A stretch of DNA of 64,000 nt from the NCBI GenBank assembly GCA_947494305.1, contig CANLUL010000003.1, positions 1-64,000 on the forward strand, written 5' to 3'. Numbering within the stretch: the first letter of the stretch is position 1; every line of letters starts with the position of its first letter. The stretch comes from an uncultured Sphingomonadaceae bacterium. Its GTDB lineage: Bacteria; Pseudomonadota; Alphaproteobacteria; Sphingomonadales; Sphingomonadaceae. This document shows, in pieces, positions 51,196 through 61,099 of this stretch. The position numbers were made by a program, and so were the translations under genes. The notes under the pieces are model-generated. The model was not told the DNA's origin, ran no database searches, and saw nothing but the letters and a program-made list of their open reading frames with translations.

Positions 51196-51975
51196 CTAGA
51201 TTGATGGTGCTTCCGTAACCTGCGGCATCTTGCCATCCGCTACTTGCTTGGCAAACACATCACGCATCAACTGCAGCGAGAAAAGATGTGCGTAAATCAT
51301 TGGCAACATGCCGTTTTGGTTGATTTTCCGCAACTCATCACCTCTTAGGTCACGAACTTTCTCTTCGTTCACCATACGGAAACCGCGATATACAAACGGT
51401 TTTTCGACGCCATCTTGTTGAATGGATACTTCTCCATCCATCAAAAGATCCATGCTCGCCAAGTCTTGCATAAATTGACCAGTACGCTGACCCGCCTGTT
51501 CGAATTGTTCGCAAAAATCGAGTATAGACTTGGTGCGATCAGTTGGCTGATCCTTATCAAATAAGGTCTCGCCTTCCTTAAAGTCTCCGATGGCGTTAGC
51601 GGAAGGGTCGAAACATAGTGACAATTCTTCTGACTCAGGCTGCAATTTTGCTAGCAAGAACGGGTAACGGCGAACGTAGGCAGGCACATATGCCACTTCT
51701 TTGAACTTTCCATCGTCGCCCATGAATGTGTTTACACCTTCATTGAGGCCCATAAGGATAAGCGGAACGCTATTTTCCCCCGCGGAAAAAACGATGGGAT
51801 AGTTTCGGCCAGCATTGGGGAACTCATCTACCGTGACCGGAATAGCGTGCTGGCTTTGCATGAATGATGCATTGTCCAGCCCTTTAACTCGCCAATCTGA
51901 ATGTTCTTTCGAATTAAGCGGCACGAGGTCGTTGTAAAACATTGGTAGTTGTTGGGCTTGAGCCTGGCTGGCCAT
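51196..51975 (-). CDS. SapC-family protein
   Basis: This 259-residue protein belongs to the SapC family (PF07277 as I recall), distantly related to S-layer-associated proteins but cytoplasmic in most sphingomonads. The pattern ARR/VPAYVRRYPFLLAKL, LCFDPSANAIGDFKEGETLFD and the C-terminal EELRKINQNGMLPMIYAHLFSLQLM is visible. ATG 51975 gives the family start MASQAQAQQLPMFYNDLVPLNS; a longer frame from 52065 would overlap the flavoenzyme gene. The role is unknown. It lies downstream of the FAD oxidase gene and may share its transcript. Confidence 0.85.
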   Translation of the reverse strand: MASQAQAQQLPMFYNDLVPLNSKEHSDWRVKGLDNASFMQSQHAIPVTVDEFPNAGRNYPIVFSAGENSVPLILMGLNEGVNTFMGDDGKFKEVAYVPAYVRRYPFLLAKLQPESEELSLCFDPSANAIGDFKEGETLFDKDQPTDRTKSILDFCEQFEQAGQRTGQFMQDLASMDLLMDGEVSIQQDGVEKPFVYRGFRMVNEEKVRDLRGDELRKINQNGMLPMIYAHLFSLQLMRDVFAKQVADGKMPQVTEAPSI

Positions 51976-52030
51976 AATAACATCTCCGAATCTATTAGAG
52001 TCTTTTCTAAGTAATTTCTTTCGAAGGGCT

Positions 52031-53479
52031 TTAGGGCGCAGGCCTATAGGATGCAAGGGGTACAAGCTTTCCTGGATTCATAATATTTTTTGGATCTAGT
52101 GCCGCTTTAATTGATCTCAACGCCAGTAATTGTGCATCATCCGATAATCGCGCCAATTCCTGACGCTTGGTTTGACCAATTCCATGTTCCGCAGAAATAG
52201 AGCCACCATATTGCAAAACCAAATCATGAACCATTGGTGTGATGGCCAACGCATTTTGATCCATCCATTGCCTAGGTTGGACTCCATCTGGTCCCTTAAC
52301 GTGAAAATGTACATTCCCGTCACCCATATGACCAAATGCAGCGACTTCGGTTCCTGAAAAGGCTGTCTCGATTTCGGATCCTGCATTGGATATGAAATCA
52401 GCCATCTTGTGTACCGGTACGCTAATGTCATGCTGGAGTGCAGGACCATCTGCACGCTCCGCTTCGGAGATTGAATCGCGCAATTTCCAAAATGCTTCGG
52501 CCTGTGTTTCATTGCTGGCGATTGTTGCATCCATAGCGAGGTTTTTCTCAAAAGCCTCTGCGAGAAGGTTCTCCATCATCTGGCGAGGATCTTGCGCATT
52601 TGGTTGGTCCCGGACAATTTCGATTAAGGCGTTCCATGGTGTTGTTGATTCCAACGGAGAACGAGTGGCAGGAATATGCCGCAACACGGCATCCAGGCAT
52701 GACGCGGGGACAACTTCAAACCCTTCCAAATACCGACTTTCCGCCGCGTTCAGAAATTGAAACAGGCGATAGGCTGCCTGTGGTGATTCGATTCCAATCC
52801 ACGCGACGCAGCGATCCACCAACATCGGGCATGTGCGCAATGTCGCCGCGGTTACAATCCCTAGCGTGCCCTCTCCGCCAATGAGGAGTTGTTTCAGGTC
52901 ATAGCCTCGATTGTCTTTCTTTAGCGCTGCAAGTCCCCTGTAAATGCTGCCATCGGGTAAAACCGCTTCTGTGCCAGCTACTAGCGCGCGCATCGTACCA
53001 TGGCGCAAAACCTGAGTGCCGCCGGCGTTGGTTGATACTAGACCGCCTATCGTTGCCGAGCCTTTGCCTCCAAGCGTCAGCGGAAAGCGCTGACCGTGAG
53101 GTTCTAACGCCTCGTGAAAATTCTGTAAAATGACGCCTGCATCACAAACTGCGAGTTGGTTTTCTGCATCAATCTCACGTATTTGATTCATGCGGCGCAG
53201 CGATAACAGAATTGATTGTCCGCTATTGTCAGGTGTCGCTCCACCTACCATGCCGCTATTGCCGCCTTGCGGAACGATGGGTATTTCATATTCATTGGCA
53301 ATCTTGACAATGGCAGACACTTCTTCGGTTGAAGCCGGAGACAACATTGCAGCTGCTTTGCCGGTATAGCGCCCCCGCCAATCTGTAAGCCAGGGGGATA
53401 TGTTGGCTGTATCGACGCTGAATCCCTTGGGTCCCACGGCCGCACTCAGTTTCTCAAGCCAATTGTCTGTTGATGGCAT
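52031..53479 (-). CDS. FAD-binding oxidase, D-2-hydroxyacid dehydrogenase type
   Basis: This 482-residue flavoprotein has the FAD_binding_4 (PCMH) domain with VPQGGNSGMVGGATPD and LGGKGSATIGGLVSTNAGG, and the FAD-linked oxidase C-terminal domain with SISAEHGIGQTKRQEL and MNPGKLVP. Members oxidise D-lactate, glycolate or D-2-hydroxyglutarate. ATG 53479 is preferred, with GTGGAGC just upstream; ATG 53497 lies six codons earlier. The next gene, sapC, starts 56 bases after its stop codon. Confidence 0.93.
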   Translation of the reverse strand: MPSTDNWLEKLSAAVGPKGFSVDTANISPWLTDWRGRYTGKAAAMLSPASTEEVSAIVKIANEYEIPIVPQGGNSGMVGGATPDNSGQSILLSLRRMNQIREIDAENQLAVCDAGVILQNFHEALEPHGQRFPLTLGGKGSATIGGLVSTNAGGTQVLRHGTMRALVAGTEAVLPDGSIYRGLAALKKDNRGYDLKQLLIGGEGTLGIVTAATLRTCPMLVDRCVAWIGIESPQAAYRLFQFLNAAESRYLEGFEVVPASCLDAVLRHIPATRSPLESTTPWNALIEIVRDQPNAQDPRQMMENLLAEAFEKNLAMDATIASNETQAEAFWKLRDSISEAERADGPALQHDISVPVHKMADFISNAGSEIETAFSGTEVAAFGHMGDGNVHFHVKGPDGVQPRQWMDQNALAITPMVHDLVLQYGGSISAEHGIGQTKRQELARLSDDAQLLALRSIKAALDPKNIMNPGKLVPLASYRPAP

Positions 53480-53638
53480 ATTATGCTCCACAAGCATGTT
53501 CTATTCTCACGCACCTGATTTGGCGGGAAGATTCGATTTCATATGTAGGCGACTTGCGAAAAATTGCCACTGGCGATAATTCATCCAATGTTCAATTGTC
53601 ACTGCTATAGCCGCGCTACAAGTAATTGAGGGATTTTG

Positions 53639-54136
53639 GTGAGTCTGACGCTGTCTGCAATATTACTGCTTGCTGTGCCGGTTGCTGAAATGCCTCCGAG
53701 CGAAATTGCGGATTCCCGGAATGCAAATGGCGTTTTTGTCGAAGCTCGCCCAATTACCTATGCACAAGTAAGGATTGAACGACGCGTGATTATCAGGGTG
53801 CCCCGCCGTCGGGCTTCGCAAACTAGACCTTTGGCGAGTTTTCGTTCTCAGCTTGTGCCTGAAAAATTCACCGAAAAGAAAATTGGCAAATGCCTGCCCA
53901 TGAACAACATATTGGGTGTGCAGATGTATCAAGGCCGCGAATTGGATTTGATTACGCGAGATCGCAAAAGGATCCGTGCTCGTTTGGAGAAAAAATGTCA
54001 GGCACGCAGTTTCTATTCCGGGTTTTATATGGAAAAATCCAAGGATGGAAAAATTTGCGCTGACCGGGACATGCTGCATTCACGTACCGGATCAAAATGT
54101 GAAATTGATAGATTCCGGCAATTAGTGCCTGAATAG
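53639..54136 (+). CDS. Secreted protein of unknown function
   Basis: The 165-residue protein has a short hydrophobic start (SLTLSAILLLAVPVAEMP), probably a signal peptide. The mature part has the pattern IGKCLPMNNILGVQMYQGRELDLITRDRKRIRARLEKKC, then SFYSGFYMEKSKDGKICADRD and a final Cys-containing stretch. This spaced C...C...C pattern is common in sphingomonad exported proteins and recalls the first gene of the window. The start is GTG 53639. It is 117 bases ahead of the helicase gene. Confidence 0.7.
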   Translation: MSLTLSAILLLAVPVAEMPPSEIADSRNANGVFVEARPITYAQVRIERRVIIRVPRRRASQTRPLASFRSQLVPEKFTEKKIGKCLPMNNILGVQMYQGRELDLITRDRKRIRARLEKKCQARSFYSGFYMEKSKDGKICADRDMLHSRTGSKCEIDRFRQLVPE

Positions 54137-54253
54137 GTAACACCAGCCAAACCAATCGGCTTGACAAAATGGCATTTTGGCACCATCGATCCCGTCAAAT
54201 GAAAACGCGTGATAGAAGCACAATTTTGTGCAGCCGCAAATTCCGGAAAAGCT

Positions 54254-55576
54254 ATGAAATTTGCCGATCTCGGCCTCTCTGATGAATTGCTAAAATCGAT
54301 AGCCGATGCAGGTTATGATGAACCTACACCAATTCAGGCACAGGCGATCCCTCCCGTTTTGATGATGAAGGATCTGATTGGTATTGCTCAGACAGGGACG
54401 GGCAAAACTGCCAGCTTTGTTTTACCAATGATTGATATTTTGGCCCAGGGTCGTTCGCGGGCAAGGATGCCGCGGTCGCTTATCTTGGAACCCACACGAG
54501 AACTAGCTGCACAGGTTGCTGAAAATTTCGAGAAATATGGCAAGAATCACAATCTTTCCATGGCTCTGCTCATAGGCGGTGTTTCGATGGGGGATCAGGT
54601 TAAGGATTTGGAAAAGGGCGTTGATGTCCTGATCGCGACTCCCGGCCGACTAATGGATCTCTTCGAACGCGGCCGGATATTGATGTCCGGCTGTGAATTG
54701 TTGGTCATCGATGAAGCCGACCGGATGCTTGATATGGGCTTTATCCCAGATATTGAGCAAATCTGTTCCAAACTGCCATCAACACGCCAAACTATGCTTT
54801 TTTCGGCGACCATGCCGCCGCCGATCAAGAAGTTGTCAGACCAATTTTTAAACAATCCCAAATATATCGAAGCATCTCGTCCTGCGACCGCAAACACGTC
54901 TATTGATCAATCGCTCATTAACGTGGCGCCGAAGGCAAAACGCAAATTGCTGGTTGATATTCTCGATCATGAAGGGGTTGAGACGGCGATTATTTTCTGC
55001 AATCGGAAAACGGAGGTACGTGACCTTTGCCAAAGCCTCCGCAAGGATGGTTTTGATGCTGGTCAAATCCATGGTGATATGGATCAGTCTTCACGATTGG
55101 CGGAATTGGATCGGTTTAAGTCGGGAGAGTTAAACATTTTATGCGCTTCTGATGTCGCCGCGCGCGGACTGGATATCAAAGGCGTTAGCCATGTCGTCAA
55201 CTATGATATTCCATGGCATCCGGATGACTATATCCATCGGATTGGTCGAACCGGGAGGGCAGGAGCCAGCGGTGTTGCTTTTACGTTTGTGACGAAAAGC
55301 GATTCGGAGCATGTCGAGAATATCGAAAAACTGACGGGGACAAAAATCCCTGTGCGTGGAAAAACCAAAAGCGGCGCGAACAAAAAGACAGCAGATGGCA
55401 ATGATCACCATCCAAATGAAAAGCCGAAGTCTAAAAATAAACCGCGCAAAGACGACAAACGGCAATCGAAAGAAAGCAAAGCGCCAGCTGTCAAGAAAAC
55501 TAGCGAGCCAGAGCCGGAAGATGACGGTTGGAACGGACCTGTGCCATCATTTTTAGGCGCAGATTTTAATAGCTAA
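54254..55576 (+). CDS. DEAD-box RNA helicase, RhlE-like
   Basis: This 440-residue helicase shows the Q motif (FADLGLSDELLKSIADAGYDEPTPIQ), motif I QTGTGKT, Ia PTRELAAQV, II VIDEADRML, III SAT, and motifs IV-VI to HRIGRTGRAG. The basic, Ser- and Lys-rich tail (residues about 390-430) is typical of RhlE. It acts on structured RNA in ribosome assembly or mRNA turnover. ATG 54254 follows GGAAAAGC; the frame is open 15 codons upstream. A TTGACA at 54161 may mark its promoter. Confidence 0.95.
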   Translation: MKFADLGLSDELLKSIADAGYDEPTPIQAQAIPPVLMMKDLIGIAQTGTGKTASFVLPMIDILAQGRSRARMPRSLILEPTRELAAQVAENFEKYGKNHNLSMALLIGGVSMGDQVKDLEKGVDVLIATPGRLMDLFERGRILMSGCELLVIDEADRMLDMGFIPDIEQICSKLPSTRQTMLFSATMPPPIKKLSDQFLNNPKYIEASRPATANTSIDQSLINVAPKAKRKLLVDILDHEGVETAIIFCNRKTEVRDLCQSLRKDGFDAGQIHGDMDQSSRLAELDRFKSGELNILCASDVAARGLDIKGVSHVVNYDIPWHPDDYIHRIGRTGRAGASGVAFTFVTKSDSEHVENIEKLTGTKIPVRGKTKSGANKKTADGNDHHPNEKPKSKNKPRKDDKRQSKESKAPAVKKTSEPEPEDDGWNGPVPSFLGADFNS

Positions 55577-55596
55577 TCGCGCAGGGCAGATATTGC

Positions 55597-56205
55597 CTAT
55601 TTTAACGCCAGGCTATCGATAATTTGATTAGCAATTGCATCCATTTGTTCCGCAGAGGCAGTGGGATAAGAAATACGAGCGCGTACCATTGATCCATCGG
55701 GTTGGCGCAAAATCCGATCAAGGATATTGTTATTCTCTTGTGTTCCGGATGTACGATATTCGTCATCGCTAACCTGAACACCCGTCATGGCCTCTCCCGC
55801 TTCTTCATTCGCCTCGATGGCGGCAGTCATATCGGCATTATCCCGATTTTCAGACCAGTTGACCGTCAATTTGCCACCATTATCTGGAGCGATCGTCGTT
55901 TGGCCATTGTCGTCGCTGGCTTCTTCATCCACTTCCCACGCCTCGGGAACCATGATTGTGAACCCGCGCAATGCGTTAGTGTAACTGGTCAATGTCAATT
56001 CTTGCGCTTCAGCTGCAACACCTGCTTCGGCTTGCTCCGCCGCTGCTGCTTCGTCGCGAATGGCTGCACTGGCCGCATCAGCTTGTTTTGCCAGCTCTTC
56101 ACCAGAAGGAACGTCGCCAACCGCCTCCTGTTTGCCACATGCGGATAGAATAAGCACCATCGATAACGCTGCTGTTACGGGAAAGTTTGAAAGCCGTTTT
56201 GTCAT
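55597..56205 (-). CDS. Lipoprotein of unknown function with an acidic, Ala/Glu-rich linker
   Basis: The 202-residue protein has a lipoprotein signal (SMVLILSACGKQEAV), then a linker rich in Ala, Glu and Gln (about residues 30-75), and a C-terminal domain with LRGFTIMVPEAWEVDEE, GKLTVNWSENRDNADM and IANQIIDSLAL. This C-terminal part resembles domains of exported proteins that bind stress signals, but no family is certain. ATG 56205 was chosen over one 12 codons upstream. It converges on the helicase gene. Confidence 0.75.
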   Translation of the reverse strand: MTKRLSNFPVTAALSMVLILSACGKQEAVGDVPSGEELAKQADAASAAIRDEAAAAEQAEAGVAAEAQELTLTSYTNALRGFTIMVPEAWEVDEEASDDNGQTTIAPDNGGKLTVNWSENRDNADMTAAIEANEEAGEAMTGVQVSDDEYRTSGTQENNNILDRILRQPDGSMVRARISYPTASAEQMDAIANQIIDSLALK

Positions 56206-56297
56206 ATACTCTGACTTAATGGCAGCAAGCGCCAACATCAATGGCGATTGTTGGATATCGCTCGATCAAATGACTGAGTGGAGGCGTTGAATGCGTC

Positions 56298-57725
56298 TTA
56301 GGCGGCGTTGTCGATACCGAGATCGGCCAACTTGCGGTATAGCGTCGAGCGGCCTATGCCCAGGCGCCGGGCGACTTCAGTCATGCGACCGCGATAGTGA
56401 CCAATGGCCAATCGGATCACATCGCCTTCAATTTCTTCCAAGGGGCGTAAATTACCATCCTCAGAATACAGCGTAATACCGATACCTTCGGAACTGCCTA
56501 CCGGTGTTGGGTCTATTGCTCCCGACTGTTCGACAAAAGATGCAATCTGAGGAAATTCGTCTTCGGTCAGTGCATCGCGATCACACATGACAGCGGCGCG
56601 AAACAAAACGCTTTGCAGCTGCCGGACATTGCCGGGCCAGTTATAGCGCCGCAGCAGATTGAGGGCTTCATCGGTTATACCGAGGCTTCGTAATCCTGGT
56701 TGAAGGGCCAGTCTGGCTAGAAAGTGACGCGACAATGCGGGAAGGTCGCCGGTCCGATTCCGAAGAGGCGGAATGGTTAGCTGGACAACATTGAGGCGAT
56801 AGAAGAGATCCTCCCGGAATTTCTCCTTTTTAACCTGTTGCTCGAGCGATTGATTGGTGGCGCCTATAATCCGTACATCGAGCTGGAAACTATTTGGGCT
56901 GCCGAGCGGTTGGATTTCGGATGATTTCAAGAATCGAAGCAGGCGGATCTGTGTCTCCACCGGAATACGATCGATCTCATCGAGGAAAATTGTACCGCCT
57001 TCGGCCTGTTGCAACAAACCGATCTTTCGGTCGAACGCGCCCGTAAAAGCGCCCTTCTCGTGTCCGAACAAGATTGAATCCAACAGATTGCCAGTAATGG
57101 CCCCGCAATTGACCTTTAACATGGGCAATTTTGAACGCGGACTGGCCGCATGAATGGCATCGGCGATAACTTCTTTACCGACGCCGCCCTCGCCTTCGAT
57201 TAGAACCGGAACGCGCGCCCGCGCCGCTTTCGCTGCGATGGCAAGCGCCGCGCGAAATGCGGGAGCAGCGCCAACAATCTCTTCAAATTCCAACGGTGCA
57301 GAAATCTTTTCGGTGAGCGGTTGAAGTTCACCCATATGCTGTGATTCGACAACCGACGCGGTCAAGGCCTGTAATAGTTGTTCGGGAGCGACCGGTTTTA
57401 TCAAATAGTCCGTGGCGCCGGCACGAACGGCATCTACCGCTTCTTCAATGGAGCCTACAGCGGTGAGCATCAAAATGGGTAGAGCGGGGCGGCGGGCTTT
57501 GAGTTCGGCTATCAGATCCGTTGCCTCGCTACCTGGAACCCAGTTATCCAGAATGATCGCATCCAGCATCATACCGTCCTGCGTACCGAGAGTAGCTACG
57601 GCCGTTTCTGCGTCGCGCGCAAAAATGGTCCGGAAGCCAGCTCGAGAAGCCAGTGCCGAGATCAGGCGGCATTGCGCTGGCTCGTCATCGATTAGCAGCA
57701 GCAGTTTTGTACCGTTTTGCGTCAT
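56298..57725 (-). CDS. Sigma-54-dependent response regulator (NtrC family)
   Basis: This 475-residue protein has an N-terminal receiver (LLLIDDEPAQCRLISALASRAGF, then ILDNWVPGSEATDLI, where the phosphoacceptor Asp is followed by Asn-Trp instead of the usual pattern), a central AAA+ domain with GEGGVGKEVIADAIH, GAFTGAFDRKIGLLQQA (sigma-54 contact GAFTGA), GTIFLDEIDRIP and RPLRNR, and a Fis-type C-terminal HTH (VIRLAIGHYRGRMTEVARRLGIGRSTLYRKL). It activates RpoN-dependent promoters; partner kinase and targets are unknown. ATG 57725 is chosen over 57794. Confidence 0.94.
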   Translation of the reverse strand: MTQNGTKLLLLIDDEPAQCRLISALASRAGFRTIFARDAETAVATLGTQDGMMLDAIILDNWVPGSEATDLIAELKARRPALPILMLTAVGSIEEAVDAVRAGATDYLIKPVAPEQLLQALTASVVESQHMGELQPLTEKISAPLEFEEIVGAAPAFRAALAIAAKAARARVPVLIEGEGGVGKEVIADAIHAASPRSKLPMLKVNCGAITGNLLDSILFGHEKGAFTGAFDRKIGLLQQAEGGTIFLDEIDRIPVETQIRLLRFLKSSEIQPLGSPNSFQLDVRIIGATNQSLEQQVKKEKFREDLFYRLNVVQLTIPPLRNRTGDLPALSRHFLARLALQPGLRSLGITDEALNLLRRYNWPGNVRQLQSVLFRAAVMCDRDALTEDEFPQIASFVEQSGAIDPTPVGSSEGIGITLYSEDGNLRPLEEIEGDVIRLAIGHYRGRMTEVARRLGIGRSTLYRKLADLGIDNAA

Positions 57726-57894
57726 TTTTGTCCCAGTTGTACCAGAATGAGGCACTTTCTTAGGCAAAAGGGGTAAAGACCCGATTAAGACCACCTATAA
57801 AAATTCTATCCAAATGCTGAGTGGGAGCCTCTTGAGCCAAACGATATATGGGGTTACTACACGCACCAATATTACTAGAAAAAGTGGGGAAATC

Positions 57895-58017
57895 ATGACT
57901 TCAGACAACAATATGAAAGAAGCCGAGAATAATTATGCCGGCTTTCTATCATTCCTAAAGGTCGGTACGATTTTGACAGCCTTGGTAACAATATTGGTCG
58001 TCTTTCTTATCTCCTAA
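57895..58017 (+). CDS. aa3-type cytochrome c oxidase subunit IV, short form
   Basis: This 40-residue single-pass protein begins MTSDNNMKEAENNYAGFLSF, with the typical EAE-x-x-Y-x-GFL-x-F-L-K-x-G pattern, and has one membrane helix (VGTILTALVTILVVFLIS). It stabilises the bacterial aa3 oxidase. The other oxidase genes are not in the window. The start ATG 57895 has GTGGGGAAATC ahead; a longer frame from 57814 lacks family support. It is 15 bases before pntAA and may share its transcript. Confidence 0.8.
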   Translation: MTSDNNMKEAENNYAGFLSFLKVGTILTALVTILVVFLIS

Positions 58018-58032
58018 CTGATTGGAAATAAT

Positions 58033-59148
58033 GTGAAAATTGCGGTATTGAAGGAGCTCGCCAACGGCGAGGCACGGGTTAGTGCTACGCCCGAAACGGT
58101 GAAGAAATTTGCCAAATTGGGTGCATCCATCACCGTTGAAAAAGGGGCGGGCGAATCCGCTTCGATTTCCGATGCTGAATTTGAAGAAGCCGGGGCCACT
58201 GTTGCGGAGCGTGCTGGCACGATTAAAGATGCCGACATCATATTGGGTATACAGGGACCCGACCCCAAATCGCTAAAGGGGATTAAAAAGGGCGCTTGGA
58301 TAGCTGCCAGTCTAAACCCGTTCGGCGAGCGCGACCGAGTTGATGCCTATGCCAAACTAGGCGTTGAAGCTTTGGCGATGGAATTCATGCCGCGGATTAC
58401 CCGCGCGCAGTCGATGGATATATTGTCATCCCAGTCCAACCTGTCCGGCTATAAAGCTGTGGTGTTGGCGGGCGCAGAATATGGGCGCGCTTTTCCAATG
58501 ATGATGACGGCGGCTGGCACTGTGAATGCCGCGAAATGCTTTGTCATGGGAGTCGGCGTTGCGGGCCTGCAAGCGATCGCAACAGCACGCCGTCTGGGCG
58601 CGCAAGTGTCAGCGACCGATGTGCGACCCGAGACGGCTGAGCAAATTGAATCGCTGGGCGCAAAACCGATTTTTGACGATGATTTGGCCTCGGATGGCGA
58701 AGGAGGCTATGCCGCCGAACTAACCGACGAGCAAAAAACGAAGCAGGCGGAGCTGGTATCCAATCATATCTCCAAACAGGATATTGTGATTACCACTGCG
58801 CTCATCCCGGGCCGTCCGGCGCCGCGGCTGGTTTCAGATGCGCAAATTGCGACGATGAAGGCAGGCAGCGTGATCGTTGACCTGGCGGCTGAGCAAGGCG
58901 GTAATGTTGAAGGCGCTGTTTCCGGCGAGACGGTTGTAAAACATGGCGTGAAAATTATTGGCGCAAAAAATATGCCCGCGACCATGGCGGCCGATAGTTC
59001 GGCGCTATTTGCCCGCAACCACTATAATTTTCTGAGTGCCTTTTGGGACGAAGAGACCGGCAAACCAGTGCTTGATGAAGAAATCGGCGATGCCATCAGG
59101 CTGACCAAAGATGGTGCGGTTGTGAATGAACGCCTTCTGGCGAACTAG
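58033..59148 (+). CDS. pntAA: NAD(P) transhydrogenase subunit alpha part 1
   Basis: PntAA is the NAD-binding domain of the membrane proton-pumping transhydrogenase, which reduces NADP with NADH using the proton gradient. The 371-residue protein shows the AlaDH/PNT N-terminal region (VLKELANGEARVSATPETVKKFAKLG) and the Rossmann domain (KCFVMGVGVAGLQAIATARRLGAQVSATDVRPETAEQI). The start is GTG 58033. In this organism alpha is split into two genes, as in Rhodospirillum, with pntAB following 9 bases after the stop. Confidence 0.96.
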   Translation: MKIAVLKELANGEARVSATPETVKKFAKLGASITVEKGAGESASISDAEFEEAGATVAERAGTIKDADIILGIQGPDPKSLKGIKKGAWIAASLNPFGERDRVDAYAKLGVEALAMEFMPRITRAQSMDILSSQSNLSGYKAVVLAGAEYGRAFPMMMTAAGTVNAAKCFVMGVGVAGLQAIATARRLGAQVSATDVRPETAEQIESLGAKPIFDDDLASDGEGGYAAELTDEQKTKQAELVSNHISKQDIVITTALIPGRPAPRLVSDAQIATMKAGSVIVDLAAEQGGNVEGAVSGETVVKHGVKIIGAKNMPATMAADSSALFARNHYNFLSAFWDEETGKPVLDEEIGDAIRLTKDGAVVNERLLAN

Positions 59149-59157
59149 GAGGTAGTA

Positions 59158-59454
59158 ATGGACTTCATTTCAATATTTTCAATTTTCGTGATGGCCTGTT
59201 TTGTTGGCTATTATGTGGTTTGGTCGGTGACCCCGGCTTTGCATACGCCGTTGATGGCAGTGACCAACGCTATTAGCTCGGTGATCATTGTAGGGGCGCT
59301 TATTGCTGCGGCTGCGGCGTCTCAGGGCGATGGCGGTCAAACAGCCAAGTGGCTCGGCCTAATCGGAGTCGTTCTCGCAAGTGTGAATATATTTGGCGGC
59401 TTTGCTGTGACCGAGCGCATGCTTGCGATGTACAAGAAGAAGGAGCGTAAATAA
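59158..59454 (+). CDS. pntAB: NAD(P) transhydrogenase subunit alpha part 2
   Basis: The 98-residue membrane protein carries three helices (FISIFSIFVMACFVGYYVVW, LMAVTNAISSVIIVGALIAAAAA and LGLIGVVLASVNIFGGFAVTERML) that, with PntB, form the proton channel. The last helix ends in ERMLAMYKKKERK, typical of the C-terminal part of split PntA. It lies between pntAA and pntB with a TAA/ATG overlap at the end. Confidence 0.95.
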   Translation: MDFISIFSIFVMACFVGYYVVWSVTPALHTPLMAVTNAISSVIIVGALIAAAAASQGDGGQTAKWLGLIGVVLASVNIFGGFAVTERMLAMYKKKERK

Positions 59455-60926
59455 TGCGGCATGCATTGATTGGCGCCTCTGCGCTTCTATTTTCTACACC
59501 GGCTTTGGCAGCCTCTGGAGAAGCGGTGAACCCATGGGTGGCTTTGGCTTATCTGGTTGCGGGCGTGTTGTTCATTCTCGCATTGCGCGGATTGTCATCT
59601 CCGGAAACCAGCCGGGCGGGCAATCGTTATGGTATGATCGGCATGCTGATCGCTGTGGTGACGACACTGGTCACGCATGACATAGCCAGCCTTCCCGAAA
59701 TCGGGATTGCCATTGCGATTGGCGGTGCCTTTGGTTTCATAGTCGCGCGCAAGATTGCAATGACCGACATGCCGCAATTGGTGGCTGGATTTCACAGTCT
59801 TGTCGGTATGGCGGCTGTGCTGGTCGGTGTTGCGGCCTATCTTAACCCGGGCGCATTTGGCATATTGGATGATGCTGGAGAAATCCTGACAGTCAGCCGT
59901 ATTGAACTGGGTCTTGGTGTTGCCATTGGCGCGATCACCTTCTCCGGCTCGGTTATTGCTTTCCTGAAGTTGAACGGGAATATGTCGGGTGCACCGATCA
60001 TGCTACCGCTGCGCCATGTTATCAATCTGGGCGTTTTGGCCGCAATTATCGGTCTGACCGGCTATTTTTCGGTTATGCCCACTGTTGATAGCAGTACAAT
60101 ATTCTGGACCATTTTGGTGCTCGCGTTCCTGATCGGCTTCCTGCTGATTATTCCGATTGGCGGTGCGGATATGCCGGTCGTGGTGTCGATGCTGAACAGC
60201 TATTCCGGCTGGGCGGCGGCGGCGATGGGCTTTACGCTTGGTAATACTGCGATGATCATTACCGGCGCCCTGGTCGGTTCATCGGGTGCGATTCTGTCCT
60301 ACATCATGTGCAAGGCGATGAACCGCTCCTTCATTTCGGTGATTGCGGGTGGCTTTGGCGCGGAAAGCGGACCTGCCGACGGTGCGGAAAAAATCGACCG
60401 TCCTTGGAAACGCGGCAGCGCCGAAGACGCGGCCTATATGATGAAGCAGGCAGAGAATATCATCATCATTCCCGGATATGGCATGGCAGTGGCGCAGGCC
60501 CAGCATGCATTGCGTGAAATGGCCGATCTGCTGGAAGAAGAAGGCGCAAATGTGAAATTTGCTATTCACCCGGTGGCCGGCCGTATGCCCGGACATATGA
60601 ATGTGCTGCTGGCCGAAGCCAGTGTGGACTATGACAAAGTGTTTGAGCTGGAAGATATCAACAGCGAATTTGCGCAGGCCGATGTGGCGTTCATCATCGG
60701 TGCGAATGACGTCGTCAATCCGGCAGCGAAAACCGACAAGAGCTCGCCGATTTACGGCATGCCGGTATTTGATGTAGAAAAAGCCAAGCAGGTTTTCTTC
60801 ATCAAACGCTCGATGGGTGGCGTTGGCTATGCCGGTGTCGATAACGAGGTTTTCTATATGGACCAGACCATGATGTTGTTGTCTGATGCAAAGAAAATGT
60901 GCGAGGATATCGTAAAGGCGCTTTGA
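59454..60926 (+). CDS. pntB: NAD(P) transhydrogenase subunit beta
   Basis: PntB binds NADP and completes the membrane domain. The 490-residue protein has an N-terminal signal-like helix, about eight or nine membrane helices (LGVAIGAITFSGSVIAFLKLNG, HVINLGVLAAIIGLTGYF), then the NADP-binding dIII: IIPGYGMAVAQAQHALREMADLL, HPVAGRMPGHMNVLLAEA, FIIGANDVVNPAA and KRSMGGVGYAGVDN. Its ATG overlaps the pntAB stop by one base. A strong NADP-binding pattern leaves no doubt. Confidence 0.97.
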   Translation: MRHALIGASALLFSTPALAASGEAVNPWVALAYLVAGVLFILALRGLSSPETSRAGNRYGMIGMLIAVVTTLVTHDIASLPEIGIAIAIGGAFGFIVARKIAMTDMPQLVAGFHSLVGMAAVLVGVAAYLNPGAFGILDDAGEILTVSRIELGLGVAIGAITFSGSVIAFLKLNGNMSGAPIMLPLRHVINLGVLAAIIGLTGYFSVMPTVDSSTIFWTILVLAFLIGFLLIIPIGGADMPVVVSMLNSYSGWAAAAMGFTLGNTAMIITGALVGSSGAILSYIMCKAMNRSFISVIAGGFGAESGPADGAEKIDRPWKRGSAEDAAYMMKQAENIIIIPGYGMAVAQAQHALREMADLLEEEGANVKFAIHPVAGRMPGHMNVLLAEASVDYDKVFELEDINSEFAQADVAFIIGANDVVNPAAKTDKSSPIYGMPVFDVEKAKQVFFIKRSMGGVGYAGVDNEVFYMDQTMMLLSDAKKMCEDIVKAL

Positions 60927-61099
60927 CCATTGTTCCTCCCCGGTTTTCGATCAATCCCTGTATCATATGGGGACAGGCGGTTTTGGATACATGATTTGAC
61001 ACAAACTGCCACCGAAATTGCTCTAATTCAAGCCAATGGCACTGCCAGCACCTGAACAGTATCTACGGTGCATCGGCGAGCTTTGCCGAGGTAAGAAAT

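Noticed and set aside
54161-54189. Promoter TTGACA for the helicase gene
   Set aside because: The -35 is perfect but the hexamer 17 bases on (CATCGA) is a poor -10; not listed as a feature.
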